A stretch of 64,000 nt of DNA from Berkiella sp050247135 (GCA_050247135.1 JBFWUT010000001.1:124001-188000), one strand, 5' to 3'. Counted from the first letter of the stretch, positions 24,145 through 32,976 are shown. Notes: generated from the sequence alone by a model not told the origin. Numbers and translations are program-made.

Positions 24145-25440
24145 ATGATTGATCCCAATTTACTGCGCACCCAGTTAGAAGAAGTCGTAGCCAATCTAGC
24201 TAAACGTGGCACGGTCCTAGATACTGCTAAATTTAAAGATATGGAAGGCAAAAGAAAATCGCTGCAAATGAAAATGCAAGAATTGCAAAGTAAGCGCAAC
24301 TCTATCTCCAAAGCGATTGGCCAGGCTAAGGCTAAAAAAGAAGATGCTAGTGGCTTAATGAAAGAAGTGGAAGGCTTAGCAGATGAATTACAAACCACTG
24401 AAAAAGCTTTTGAAGCCATTCATAAAGAGCAAACCGATTTCTTATCTTACTTGCCCAATCTGATTCATGATTCTGTTCCTGTTGGCAAAGATGAAAGTGA
24501 GAATCAAGAAATACGCAAATGGGGCGAACCTAAAAAATTCTCATTCACGCCTAAAGATCATGTGGATTTAACTGAAAAGTCACGGGCCATTGATTTTGAT
24601 GCGGCGAGCAAAATGTCAGGGGCTCGTTTTAATGTATTGCGAGGCGATATCGCCAAATTACATCGTGCGCTTGCCCAACTCATGTTAACGATTCATACCA
24701 CAGAGCATGGTTACCAAGAAATGTACGTGCCTTATTTGGTGGAGCGTGAAGCGCTTTATGGGGTTGGGCAATTACCTAAATTCGAAGATGCACTTTTCCA
24801 TATTAAAAATGAAGAGGGGGAGCGTCGTCTCTGCTTGATCCCAACTGCCGAAGTGTCATTGACCAATTTGGTGCGCGACACCATTTTAACGGCAGATCAG
24901 TTACCTCTTAAATTTGTTAGCCACACTCCTTGTTTTAGAAGTGAAGCGGGCTCTTACGGTAAAGATACGCGTGGCATGATCAGGCAGCATCAATTCGATA
25001 AAGTAGAGTTAGTACAAATTGTGACGCCAGAGTCTTCTTATGAGGCGTTAGAGAACCTAACCAAGCATGCAGAAACTATTTTGCAGCGCTTGGAGTTACC
25101 TTATCGAGTGGTCGCGCTGTGCAGTGGCGATATTGGCCAAGCGGCAGCGAAGACTTACGATCTAGAAGTTTGGATGCCTAGCCAACAAACATATCGTGAG
25201 ATCTCTTCTTGTTCCAATACAGAAGGCTATCAAGCGCGTCGTATTCAAGCGCGGTATCGCAAAACAGCAGAGGCTAAGCCTGAGTTAGTGCATACCTTAA
25301 ATGGTTCTGGCCTCGCAGTAGGGCGTACGTTGGTTGCTGTGTTGGAAAATTACCAAGATGAGCAAGGTAATATTGTAGTGCCTAAAGCATTGCGACCTTT
25401 TATGGGTGGGACTGAGCTTATCGAATTATCGGTTGCGTGA
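24145..25440 (+). CDS. serS: Seryl-tRNA synthetase
   Basis: 431 aa class II synthetase. The N-terminal long coiled-coil arm (about residues 30-105), which binds the tRNA-Ser variable arm, is visible as a charged helical region. Motif 2 is FRSEAGSYGKDTRGMIRQHQ and motif 3 is NGSGLAVGRTLVAVLENY. TAEVSLTNL is also typical. The start is four bases after the rarA stop. The tRNA-Ser gene in this window (28721) would be a substrate. Confidence 0.98.
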   Translation: MIDPNLLRTQLEEVVANLAKRGTVLDTAKFKDMEGKRKSLQMKMQELQSKRNSISKAIGQAKAKKEDASGLMKEVEGLADELQTTEKAFEAIHKEQTDFLSYLPNLIHDSVPVGKDESENQEIRKWGEPKKFSFTPKDHVDLTEKSRAIDFDAASKMSGARFNVLRGDIAKLHRALAQLMLTIHTTEHGYQEMYVPYLVEREALYGVGQLPKFEDALFHIKNEEGERRLCLIPTAEVSLTNLVRDTILTADQLPLKFVSHTPCFRSEAGSYGKDTRGMIRQHQFDKVELVQIVTPESSYEALENLTKHAETILQRLELPYRVVALCSGDIGQAAAKTYDLEVWMPSQQTYREISSCSNTEGYQARRIQARYRKTAEAKPELVHTLNGSGLAVGRTLVAVLENYQDEQGNIVVPKALRPFMGGTELIELSVA

Positions 25441-25511
25441 ATATTCGCTGTATCATAGTATAGGTTCATCGCTGTTAGTGGGTTCAAGGAATGGTTCCCA
25501 AAGGTTTGGCA

Positions 25512-26825
25512 ATGAAAAAAAGAATACTAGCGCTCCTGACCTGCGTAGCTTCTAGTCATGCTTACGCTACGGTCTCAGTGGGAGACTTTCAAATAAATGG
25601 ATTTTTATCCGCCGCAGTGGCATGGTCGACAGTTGATTTTCTCAACACCGGTGTTGAACCGGTTTATGTCTCATATATACGTCAGCGACCCAGCTGGGAA
25701 AAAGATACCAATGTCGGTCTGCAATTCACCAAATTTTTGCGAGAAGATGTTAGCGTAACAACCCAATTCCTTGCTGAAGGTATCAATAACTTTGATGTGG
25801 AAGCCTCTTGGGCTTTCATCAAGTGGGAGCCTAACGACAAGTGGCAGTTTCGCGCTGGCCGTGTTCGTACCCAGACGTATATGCTTTCCGATTATGTAAA
25901 CGTTGCTTATGCTTATCCTTGGATCCGTCCGCCCCAAGAAGTATATTCGCAGATCCCTGCCTCATTTAGTAACGTGACGGGCGCTGATGTTAAATACAAG
26001 ATGGAATTGTGGGGACAAGATTTAGTCATTTCAGGATTTTATGGGGCCACGAATTCAACATTGGAATTCCCGATCCCCTCTGTGGTATCTCCACCAGGCT
26101 TTACGCTTCTTGATAATGTAGGCGTTCGCTTACGCGATTTATACGTTGTGAATATCCGTTTCGGTGACGAGACCTTCAGTATCCGTGCAGGTTATGAAGG
26201 GACGCGAGTCACGCTCTCACCCAATGCCGGTACTGTCATGGAAGGATTGAATGTCGCCATGAATTCTTTGGTGGGATTTGGGGTGTTAGGTCCTGACTAC
26301 ATTAATTATTTCTCAGCATACAACGCTGGAGCCAGCTTTAAAGGCATTGGTTATCAGTTCGATTGGAACAATATTGTCAGCATGGGCGAAATTGTTAAGC
26401 GCCAAGTGGCAACACCGATTGTTGCCGATGTGGTTGGTTGGTATCTCATGGGCGGTTACCGCTACAATGAATTGATGCCCCATATCACTTTTGCTCGAGA
26501 GAGATTAGGTGATAATTACACCCGGCGTTTTAATAGCACCGCCAATATGCTGGCTACCTTGCCGGTAGCTTTTGGTGGCTTAGGTTTAAACCAGAATTTC
26601 AATCAAATTGCTCAAGCTTTAATTGGAACCAGTCCTTTCTTTGATGGTGGCGCTGGAGAACAAACTTCTCTCACTATAGGTGTGCGCTGGGATGTTTATG
26701 AAGGAATTGCGCTCAAAGGCGAGTATTGCCATGTGCACCCAGATCGTTATAGCCCGGGGCTATTTGATGTACACCCGCATAAATCCGTTAATATCTACTC
26801 TTTAGCTGTGAATGCGGTGATGTAA
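25512..26825 (+). CDS. Outer-membrane porin-like beta-barrel protein
   Basis: 437 aa from the chosen ATG. The signal peptide is MKKRILALLTCVASSHAYA. The rest alternates short hydrophobic and polar strands, with motifs seen in porin-like proteins: FQINGFLSAAVAWS, NVGLQFTKFL, AFIKWEPNDKWQFRAGRVR and LTIGVRWDVYEGIALKGEY. The last residue is not the usual Phe, but aromatic strands run to the end. The start at 25512 has AAGG upstream and begins the signal sequence; 25491 is a less likely alternative. The two periplasmic PstS-like genes follow immediately, suggesting a shared role in ligand uptake or sensing. Confidence 0.82.
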   Translation: MKKRILALLTCVASSHAYATVSVGDFQINGFLSAAVAWSTVDFLNTGVEPVYVSYIRQRPSWEKDTNVGLQFTKFLREDVSVTTQFLAEGINNFDVEASWAFIKWEPNDKWQFRAGRVRTQTYMLSDYVNVAYAYPWIRPPQEVYSQIPASFSNVTGADVKYKMELWGQDLVISGFYGATNSTLEFPIPSVVSPPGFTLLDNVGVRLRDLYVVNIRFGDETFSIRAGYEGTRVTLSPNAGTVMEGLNVAMNSLVGFGVLGPDYINYFSAYNAGASFKGIGYQFDWNNIVSMGEIVKRQVATPIVADVVGWYLMGGYRYNELMPHITFARERLGDNYTRRFNSTANMLATLPVAFGGLGLNQNFNQIAQALIGTSPFFDGGAGEQTSLTIGVRWDVYEGIALKGEYCHVHPDRYSPGLFDVHPHKSVNIYSLAVNAVM

Positions 26826-27292
26826 TGGAGAGAATGTTACGAACACTCACTGTGGCCGCCTTTTTGTTAGGCCTATCGCCCCCTCTCAAAGCAGAGATTG
26901 TGGTGATTGCTAACAAAAACTTATCCGTTACCAGTTTATCGCGTGATGATATTTATCGGATCTATTTGGGCAAAACCAAGTTTTTACCGAATGGCACCAA
27001 AGTGATCCCAGTTGATCAAAAGCAAGGATCGAGATCTCGCCATCAGTTTTATAGCAACATTATTCATAAAACCGAAACAGAAATTAAGAAATATTGGTCT
27101 CAAGTGATTTTTACAGGACAAGGAAACCCACCGCTACAGCAAGATGATGATTCTGCGGTGAAAAATCTCGTTGCTGAAGATGTGAATTGTTTAGGCTATA
27201 TTGATAAATCCTTGGTAGATAGTTCAGTTAAAATTATTTATATGAGTACATTGGCGATGAATGCCGTGATGAAAAAAGGTGAGTCATGGTAG
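26825..27292 (+). CDS. PstS-like periplasmic phosphate-binding-type protein, copy 1
   Basis: 155 aa with signal peptide (LTVAAFLLGLSPPLKA). It has the short PBP_like form of the phosphate ABC transporter substrate-binding fold: IVVIANKNLSVTSLSRDDIY, RIYLGKTKFLPNGTKVIPVD, and the C-terminal GYIDKSLVDSSVKIIY. It is about half the length of PstS, as in other stand-alone family members. The ATG overlaps the porin stop (TAATG), indicating coupling; M4 is an alternative start. The ligand is unknown. No ABC permease or ATPase genes are adjacent. Confidence 0.85.
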   Translation: MERMLRTLTVAAFLLGLSPPLKAEIVVIANKNLSVTSLSRDDIYRIYLGKTKFLPNGTKVIPVDQKQGSRSRHQFYSNIIHKTETEIKKYWSQVIFTGQGNPPLQQDDDSAVKNLVAEDVNCLGYIDKSLVDSSVKIIYMSTLAMNAVMKKGESW

Positions 27293-27717
27293 GAAAAGTA
27301 ACCAAGTTATTTTTTGCGGCAGCCCTTAGTATGGTATTACCCGCTAATGCAATGGCAGAAATTGCGGTGATCACCAATCCGGATATGCCTGTTACCTCCA
27401 TGTCTCGTGAAGAAATATATAGAATCTATTTAGGGAAAATGAAATTCTTACCCAGTGGCGCCAAAATCACGCCAGTAGATCAACGTCCTGGCGCTTCGGC
27501 CAGAAGTCAATTTTATGCCAACGTGATGCGCAAAACTGAAACCGAAATGAAGTCCTACTGGTCTCGCGTGGTGTTTACAGGTCAAGGTCAACCACCTTTG
27601 CAAGAATCAGATGATCAAGCGGTGAAATCGTTTGTAGCTAAAACGCCAAGTGCACTAGGCTACATTGATAAATCTGCGGTGGATGATTCGGTTAAAGTGG
27701 TTTATAGCGCGAATTAA
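27286..27717 (+). CDS. PstS-like periplasmic phosphate-binding-type protein, copy 2
   Basis: 143 aa paralogue of the preceding gene, sharing the pattern SREEIYRIYLGKMKFLPSGA, QFYANVMRKTETEMKSYWSR and VVFTGQGQPPLQE. The signal peptide is LFFAAALSMVLPANAMA. The start overlaps the end of copy 1 by seven bases. The copies are clearly homologous but well diverged, so the duplication is not recent. The two probably act together with the porin. A strong bidirectional terminator follows about 100 bases downstream. Confidence 0.85.
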   Translation: MVGKVTKLFFAAALSMVLPANAMAEIAVITNPDMPVTSMSREEIYRIYLGKMKFLPSGAKITPVDQRPGASARSQFYANVMRKTETEMKSYWSRVVFTGQGQPPLQESDDQAVKSFVAKTPSALGYIDKSAVDDSVKVVYSAN

Positions 27718-27814
27718 GCTCGACAGCATTCCTGCCTATGTGACAAATCCTTATTCGATTACTTACCAGAGTGGGCCATTGGTCCGCGCACATGTGTGCG
27801 TACGATGAAAAGGC

Positions 27815-27844
27815 AAAAAAAAGCCTCCATCAGGAGGCTTTTTT
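27815..27844. terminator. Bidirectional intrinsic terminator
   Basis: GCCTCC (27823-27828) and GGAGGC (27833-27838) form a GC stem with an ATCA loop. An A-run precedes it (27815-27822) and a T-run follows (27839-27844), so it terminates both the porin/PstS-like operon and the convergent Bax-inhibitor gene. Confidence 0.92.
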
Positions 27845-27857
27845 AGAAGCGAGGAGG

Positions 27858-28538
27858 TTAATCTCGATTGCCACTGAACATCGAAAGAATGTTCAACAAG
27901 GAGATAAACAGGTTATATAAAGCAACGAAGATAGACACTGTTGCCATGATATAGTTGGTTTCGCCGCCATGAATAATAGCACTGGTCTCAAACAAGATGA
28001 TGGCAGAGCTAAATAGCATGAAGCCTGCAGATAACGCTAATTGTAATACTGGCATGGGGAAGAAGATTTGTACCAAAACAGCCAACATTAAAATGATGGC
28101 GCCGGACATAATGAAACCACCCATGTAGCTGAAATCTTTTCGGCTGGTTAAAGCGTACCCGGATAGACCGAAGAAGATAACACCTGTTCCACCTAAAGCC
28201 GTCATAATGAGCTGGTGACCGTTCACAAATGTATGCATGTAGTAGTTGAGCATTGGTCCAAGCGTATAACCCATTACACCAGTTAACGCGAAGACTCCAA
28301 CGATGCCCCAAACACTATTGCGAGTCGCATTGATGAAAAACAACAACCCAAAATAGAGCAGCAGGGAGAATAAACCCAGAGAAGGCGCATTGGTTGCCAT
28401 CGCAACACCAGCCATCGCTGCGCTAAATAGCAATGAACTACCCAGTAGAATATAAGTATTCCGTATTACTGAGTTAGTTTGTAGAATCGATTCACTGCGC
28501 GTCCGTGTAACTGCAGTTGATGGTTGTTGAAAAGCCAT
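27858..28538 (-). CDS. Bax inhibitor-1/YccA family membrane protein
   Basis: 226 aa with seven predicted membrane helices, for example YILLGSSLLFSAAMAGVAMA and IMSGAIILMLAVLVQIFFPM. This is the BI-1/YccA/YbhL family (UPF0005). The C-terminal helices around ALYNLFISLLNILS are typical. E. coli YccA modulates the FtsH protease; other bacterial members are calcium-leak channels. Which role applies here cannot be read from sequence. The N-terminal 30 residues are cytosolic and polar. It stands alone, with a terminator downstream and the tRNA-Ser region upstream. Confidence 0.93.
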   Translation of the reverse strand: MAFQQPSTAVTRTRSESILQTNSVIRNTYILLGSSLLFSAAMAGVAMATNAPSLGLFSLLLYFGLLFFINATRNSVWGIVGVFALTGVMGYTLGPMLNYYMHTFVNGHQLIMTALGGTGVIFFGLSGYALTSRKDFSYMGGFIMSGAIILMLAVLVQIFFPMPVLQLALSAGFMLFSSAIILFETSAIIHGGETNYIMATVSIFVALYNLFISLLNILSMFSGNRD

Positions 28539-28720
28539 TTCACAACTCCTTTCAGCAGGTTATATAGCTACTTATGATTATACCATAGTATAGGCGAAGG
28601 TAGTAAAGTATGAGCCTACACGTTAAATACTCTCTTACTACCTATAAGATGGGGGTGGCCTGGCCACAATTCAAGGTTGATTTGCTGGGCCTACCTTGGG
28701 TAGACTGCGCTCTCACGATG

Positions 28721-28805
28721 GGAGAGGTGGCAGAGCGGTCGAATGCGGCGGTCTTGAAAACCGTTAAAGGGAAACCTTTCCAGGGTTCGAATCCCTGCCT
28801 CTCCG
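28721..28805 (+). tRNA. tRNA-Ser(UGA)
   Basis: An 85-base cloverleaf with acceptor GGAGAGG/CCTCTCC and discriminator G. The anticodon stem-loop GCGGT-CTTGAAA-ACCGT gives anticodon TGA. A long class II variable arm is present (AAAGGGAAACCTTT), and the T loop is TTCGAAT. The 3' CCA is not encoded, unlike the three tRNAs at 32-33 kb. Confidence 0.95.
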
Positions 28806-28815
28806 ATTTCTCTGC

Positions 28816-28921
28816 ACAGCTTCGCTTTATGCTGTGTTGTCTGCGGGTTCTCACAATCCTCGTGTATGAAGTATACACTCCGGTTGTTCGACCCTTGACG
28901 CCTTGCCTAAAGCGAAGCTGT
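28816..28921 (-). repeat. tRNA-adjacent structured repeat, copy A
   Basis: It starts 10 bases after tRNA-Ser. The terminal arms ACAGCTTCGCTTTATGC (28816-28832) and GCCTAAAGCGAAGCTGT (28905-28921) pair almost perfectly. Inside are a second hairpin, TGTATACTTCATACA, and conserved blocks (AAGGCGTC, GAACAACCGGAGTG, GAGGATTGTGAG) read on the minus strand. Copies B and C downstream of tRNA-Cys share this plan while their outer arms differ in sequence but still pair. It has the look of a mobile or structured RNA element of unknown function. Confidence 0.7.
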
Positions 28922-28935
28922 ATTGAGAAATGATT

Positions 28936-29259
28936 CTTCGAGTAATATGACTAAGGCGCCCTTGCCCGGCGTAGCTTTAGCGAAGCCCGGGTAGCCTAAA
29001 AACAAAATGCTTTGAAGAGTCCATTTCAGCTATAAATGCTGCTGTGAAACACTTAAGAAGAGCATTGTTGCCTTCGGATTCTCTCATCCAAGTTCTGTTA
29101 CTTGGTTGCACCCTGAAGGAATGATGTTTTATAAATTCTCAATTATAGAATATGAGAATTGTAGTTATAAAACTGAAATTCAATGTGGTTAGCTTTTGGC
29201 CTTCACTAGCAAAGTCCAAGTGCCTAGGTTATTCTGGGTGAAAAGCTGACACCAGCTCC
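28936..29259. other. Non-coding stretch upstream of uvrY
   Basis: There is no convincing gene here. It holds a REP-like hairpin at 28965-28991, in which CCCGGC and GCCCGGG flank GTAGCT-TT-AGC. Nearer the gene is a perfect 8-base dyad, AATTCTCA (29134-29141) and TGAGAATT (29153-29160), which may be an operator or a promoter-proximal regulatory site for uvrY. Confidence 0.5.
29153..29160. promoter_or_regulatory. Right half of a dyad (29134-29160) upstream of uvrY
   Basis: AATTCTCA at 29134-29141 and TGAGAATT at 29153-29160 are exact inverted repeats 11 bases apart, centred about 110 bases before the uvrY start. The AT-rich symmetric form is typical of a dimeric regulator site. Which protein binds is unknown. 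Confidence 0.35.
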
Positions 29260-29925
29260 ATGGGGATAGCAAATTTGATCACCGTACTTATCGTTGATGA
29301 CCATGAATTAGTTCGTGCAGGCATACGTAGCCTCCTGTCTACCGTTAATGGCCTGAAAGTGATTGGGGAAGCTGCCACCGGCGAAGAAGCGGTGAAATTA
29401 GCGCGTGAGAAGCATCCGCACGTGGTATTAATGGATGTGAGAATGCCAGGCATTGGCGGTCTCGAAGCAACCCGTAAATTGCTAAGAACAGATCCTGACT
29501 TAAAAATTATTGCGCTTACCGTTTGTGGCGAAGAACCATTTCCTTCTAAGTTGTTACAAGCGGGTGCGGCAGGTTACTTAACCAAAGGTTCAGGGCTTGA
29601 TGAAATGGTACAAGCCATTCATTCTGTGCATCACGGTAAACGTTACATCAGTCCAGAAGTGGCGCAACAGTTGGCACTGAAACATCTCTCTGACGAAAAA
29701 GCTTCTCCTTTTGAAACACTCTCCGAACGTGAATTACAAGTGATGTTGATGATAACTAGTGGCCAGAAAGTACAAGAAATTTCTGACAAGCTTTGCTTGA
29801 GTCCTAAAACGGTGAATAGTTATCGTTATCGGCTTTTCGAAAAACTAGGCGTCAATAGTGATGTTGAGTTAACACATTTAGCTATTCGCCATGGTATTTT
29901 AGACACCGAAACCTCTGCTACGTAA
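29260..29925 (+). CDS. uvrY: UvrY/GacA (LetA)-type response regulator
   Basis: 221 aa. An N-terminal receiver domain has the acidic pair in VLIVDDHELVRAGI, the phosphoacceptor Asp in VVLMDVRMPGIGGLEA and the conserved Lys in AAGYLTKGSG. The C-terminal LuxR-type helix-turn-helix is LSERELQVMLMITSGQKVQE to LCLSPKTVNSYRYRLFEKLG. Family members, paired with BarA/GacS/LetS, control CsrA-sequestering small RNAs and the switch to the transmissive phase in Legionella. It is directly upstream of uvrC as in E. coli. An in-frame TTG at 29275, preceded by GGGGA, would give the canonical start ITVLIVDDH and may be the real one. Confidence 0.93.
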   Translation: MGIANLITVLIVDDHELVRAGIRSLLSTVNGLKVIGEAATGEEAVKLAREKHPHVVLMDVRMPGIGGLEATRKLLRTDPDLKIIALTVCGEEPFPSKLLQAGAAGYLTKGSGLDEMVQAIHSVHHGKRYISPEVAQQLALKHLSDEKASPFETLSERELQVMLMITSGQKVQEISDKLCLSPKTVNSYRYRLFEKLGVNSDVELTHLAIRHGILDTETSAT

Positions 29926-29931
29926 TTTCTC

Positions 29932-31752
29932 ATGTTCAATCCACAAGAATTCGTTAAAACGCTGGGTTCTCAACCCGGCGTTTATTGTATGCGCGATGCG
30001 GCAAATAAGCCTCTTTATGTCGGCAAAGCGAAGAATCTTAAAAATCGTGTTAGCAGTTATTTTAAAGAGCATGACGACCCGCGTATTCATCAGATGGTGC
30101 AGCAAATTGCTAGCATTGACATCACAATTACCAATAGCGAAAAAGAAGCGTTACTCCTTGAGAACTCCCTGATCAAGGGACTTAAACCTCGCTACAATGT
30201 GATTTTTCGCGATGATAAAAGTTACCCCTATTTGTTTTTGTCAGATCATCATTTTCCCCGTTTGGTTTTCTTTAGAGGTAAGCACAAGGAAGCAGGCCAT
30301 TATTTTGGGCCTTACCCAAGTAGTATTGCGGTCAAAGAAACACTGACTGTATTACAAAAACTTTTTAAAATACGACAATGTGATGATCTGTTTTTTAATA
30401 ACCGCTCAAGACCTTGCTTACAGTATCAAATTGGTCGTTGTAGTGCGCCATGTGTGAACTATATCGGCAAAGAGCCTTACCAAATGCAAGTTCGCAATGT
30501 CGAACTATTCTTGCGAGGCAAAGAAAATTCTATCATCGCTGATCTGGTCAAAAAGATGGAAAACGCATCACAAGATCATGATTTTGAAGCCGCTGCGGAA
30601 TATCGCGATCAGATTACTCGCTTGCGTGTTATCCACGACCAACAAGTTATTTTCCAACAAGAAGGCAATGCCGATGTCATTGCAGTAGGTGAAGTTAAAG
30701 GGCATTTTTGTATACAACTACTTTATATTCGTCAAGGACGTATTTTAGATACTCAAACCTATTTCCCTAAACAAATTGGGGAAGGGACAAGAGCGGGCGT
30801 ATTAAGGGGCTTCTTAACACAGTTCTATTTAGATCAAGAGGATAAGTTAGATTATCCCGGTGAGATCCTATTGAATGAAGCGATAGAAGATCAAGAGGTC
30901 ATCAGTGAAGCATTGTCCGCTGTGGCTAGTCATCGTATTAAAGTGTATCAACCCCAAAAAGGGGAAAAAGTAAAATGGCTGACGTTAGCTACCCAGAACG
31001 CTGAGCAGGCGTTGGGTCGCAAGCTCAGCCAAGCCAGCCTAACTACTCAACGTTGGTTAGAGCTAAAGAAAGCGTTGGGGCTAAGCCAAGCCTTAAACCG
31101 TATTGAGTGTTTTGATATTAGTCATACTCAAGGGGAGGCTACCATGGCCTCTTGTGTTGTTTTCGACGCTAATGGCCCCATGAAAGCAGAATATCGACGC
31201 TATAACATCGAAGTTGCGCCTAATGATGATTATGCCGCGATGGAACAAGTGGTGACTAAACGGTATTTAAAGCGCAAGAGTGAAGAGCTACCCTTACCCG
31301 AACTCATTATGGTTGATGGTGGAAAGGGGCAGGTAAGCCGTGCTAAGAAAGCGCTGCTTGAGTGTCAAATCCTCGATGTGGTTTTGATGGGTATTGCCAA
31401 GGGTGAGGGAAGAAAGCCCGGTCTTGAGACGTTGTATGTGACTCGTGTTCAAAGTGACGAAGACTTCATCATTGACTTGCCACCCACATCAGGGGCATTA
31501 CATTTATTGCAACAAATCCGGGATGAAGCCCATCGCTTTGCGATTTCAGGGCATCGACAAAAGCGCGCTAAAGCTCGTAAGCAATCACCGTTAGAGGCTA
31601 TTCCTGGCATTGGGGAGAAGCGCCGCCAAGCGCTTATTAATCATTTTGGTGGTTATCAGGCATTATCAGGTGCCAGCATAGAGGCAATTGCTAAAGTTCC
31701 TGGTATTAGTTTGCAATTAGCTGCTAAGATTTATGAAGCGTTGCATGGTTAG
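29932..31752 (+). CDS. uvrC: Excinuclease ABC subunit C
   Basis: 606 aa, full length (610 in E. coli). UvrC makes both incisions in nucleotide excision repair. The N-terminal GIY-YIG nuclease shows QPGVYCMRDAANKPLYVGKA and then KNLKNRVSSYF. The UVR domain that contacts UvrB is DHDFEAAAEYRDQITRL. The RNase H-like C-terminal nuclease includes ECFDISHTQGEATMASCVVF and ELIMVDGGKGQ. Two helix-hairpin-helix motifs end the protein (LEAIPGIGEKRRQALINHFG, AIAKVPGISLQLAAKIYEAL). It starts 6 bases after uvrY. Confidence 0.98.
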   Translation: MFNPQEFVKTLGSQPGVYCMRDAANKPLYVGKAKNLKNRVSSYFKEHDDPRIHQMVQQIASIDITITNSEKEALLLENSLIKGLKPRYNVIFRDDKSYPYLFLSDHHFPRLVFFRGKHKEAGHYFGPYPSSIAVKETLTVLQKLFKIRQCDDLFFNNRSRPCLQYQIGRCSAPCVNYIGKEPYQMQVRNVELFLRGKENSIIADLVKKMENASQDHDFEAAAEYRDQITRLRVIHDQQVIFQQEGNADVIAVGEVKGHFCIQLLYIRQGRILDTQTYFPKQIGEGTRAGVLRGFLTQFYLDQEDKLDYPGEILLNEAIEDQEVISEALSAVASHRIKVYQPQKGEKVKWLTLATQNAEQALGRKLSQASLTTQRWLELKKALGLSQALNRIECFDISHTQGEATMASCVVFDANGPMKAEYRRYNIEVAPNDDYAAMEQVVTKRYLKRKSEELPLPELIMVDGGKGQVSRAKKALLECQILDVVLMGIAKGEGRKPGLETLYVTRVQSDEDFIIDLPPTSGALHLLQQIRDEAHRFAISGHRQKRAKARKQSPLEAIPGIGEKRRQALINHFGGYQALSGASIEAIAKVPGISLQLAAKIYEALHG

Positions 31753-31827
31753 TCATTAATCCCTTGCTCGCGTGAATAAGGCCATGCTAGCCTTCCTACT
31801 AGCATTCAGAAGAGAAAGTGGTAAATC

Positions 31828-32391
31828 ATGCAAGGCGTAATGAGTATTCCCAATTTACTCACAGCAGCAAGGATAGTGTTGATCCCTTGTTTTGTTGTTG
31901 CCTTCTATTTACCCACCAAAAATGCAGGCGTGATCACTGCGGCGATCTTTTGCTTGGCTGGGATCACTGATTGGTTGGATGGTTATCTTGCCAGGAAATT
32001 GAATCAGACCTCCCGCTTTGGCGCATTTTTAGATCCTGTTGCCGATAAATTAATTGTGGCAGTGGCGTTAGTATTGCTGGTAGGGGAGTATGGGTCAGTT
32101 TGGATTACAATCCCTGCCGCGGTCATTGTGAGCCGAGAAATCACTATTTCTGCTTTAAGAGAGTGGATGGCAGAAATAGGCCAGCGCACCACCGTATCAG
32201 TTAGCTATATTGGTAAACTTAAAACGTTAATCCAAATTATTGCGATTATTATTTTACTGTCTCAGCCATCTGATTGGGATAAGACCCTGGTTATTATTGG
32301 TGTGATTTTCATGTACTTAGCAGCGTTTTTAACACTTTGGTCGATGGTGGCTTACCTGAAGACAGCATGGAAGGTTTTGACGGAAAACTAA
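31828..32391 (+). CDS. pgsA: CDP-diacylglycerol--glycerol-3-phosphate 3-phosphatidyltransferase
   Basis: 187 aa with about five membrane helices. It makes phosphatidylglycerol phosphate, committing CDP-diacylglycerol to phosphatidylglycerol and cardiolipin. The CDP-alcohol phosphotransferase motif is complete: DWLDGYLARKLNQTSRFGAF followed by LDPVADKL. The first ATG (31828) is used; M5 (VMSIPNLLTAARI) is an alternative that matches the family start more closely. The uvrY-uvrC-pgsA-tRNA order is conserved in E. coli. Confidence 0.96.
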   Translation: MQGVMSIPNLLTAARIVLIPCFVVAFYLPTKNAGVITAAIFCLAGITDWLDGYLARKLNQTSRFGAFLDPVADKLIVAVALVLLVGEYGSVWITIPAAVIVSREITISALREWMAEIGQRTTVSVSYIGKLKTLIQIIAIIILLSQPSDWDKTLVIIGVIFMYLAAFLTLWSMVAYLKTAWKVLTEN

Positions 32392-32463
32392 GTCGCTGTT
32401 TTTGCTGAACTTTGGACTTGACACAACCAGTGAAATCTTTAACAATGCACAGCGCGTTAGAAC

Positions 32464-32539
<76 letters not shown>

Positions 32540-32638
32540 GAATTTTCTCGAATAAGAAAGACTAAAGCTAGCTTGCTTTAAAGCGAATTAGCTGATGGAA
32601 CTTGAACCAGTTTGTTTTTGGGCGGTCAAGTTTAGAGC

Positions 32639-32712
32639 GGCTGGGTGGCAGAATGGCTATGCAGCGGCCTGCAAAGCCGCGAATGCCGGTTCGATTCCGG
32701 CCTCAGCCTCCA
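32639..32712 (+). tRNA. tRNA-Cys(GCA)
   Basis: 74 bases including encoded CCA. Acceptor GGCTGGG pairs with CTCAGCC. The anticodon stem-loop GCGGC-CTGCAAA-GCCGC gives GCA, and the T loop is TTCGATT. It corresponds to cysT in the E. coli glyW-cysT-leuZ cluster. Confidence 0.96.
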
Positions 32713-32745
32713 AATCATTCATTAAGAATATTAGTAGAAGCTCAT

Positions 32746-32835
32746 GTTTTAGACGAGGCGCCGATGGCCGAGCAACCCGGAATTGACTTTAGTCAATGAG
32801 GATTGCGAGAGCCTGAGGGCAACAACGTATAAAAC
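32746..32835 (+). repeat. tRNA-adjacent structured repeat, copy B
   Basis: It lies 33 bases after tRNA-Cys. The outer arms are GTTTTAGACG and CGTATAAAAC. Internal blocks match the other copies: AGGCGCC, GAGCAACCCGGA, the hairpin ATTGACTTTAGTCAAT, GAGGATTGCGAG and GGCAACAACG. The outer arms differ from copies A and C yet remain complementary. Confidence 0.7.
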
Positions 32836-32861
32836 AACAATTGCAAAAAATGAGTCGAACT

Positions 32862-32963
32862 AATTTTCTTTTAGGCTAGGCGCCGAGTTCTCGAGCAAAG
32901 GAGTGTACTTTAGTACATGACTGCCGCGAGATGAACGAAGGCAACAACGCTTAAAAGGAAATT
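32862..32963 (+). repeat. tRNA-adjacent structured repeat, copy C
   Basis: It follows copy B after 26 bases and ends 13 bases before tRNA-Leu. The outer arms AATTTTCTTTTAGGC and GCTTAAAAGGAAATT pair with few mismatches. A middle stem GTTCTCG/CGAGATGAAC and a central hairpin TGTACTTTAGTACA are clear. Conserved blocks AGGCGCCGAG, GAGCAAAGGAGTG and GGCAACAACG align it with copies A and B. Confidence 0.7.
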
Positions 32964-32976
32964 AGGAAGAATATTT

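Noticed and set aside
28610..28933. Plus-strand frame of 107 aa and an overlapping minus-strand frame of 78 aa
   Set aside because: Both run across tRNA-Ser and the adjacent structured repeat and have no ribosome site or protein-like composition.
32595..32799. Two short plus-strand frames
   Set aside because: They read through tRNA-Cys and repeat copy B.
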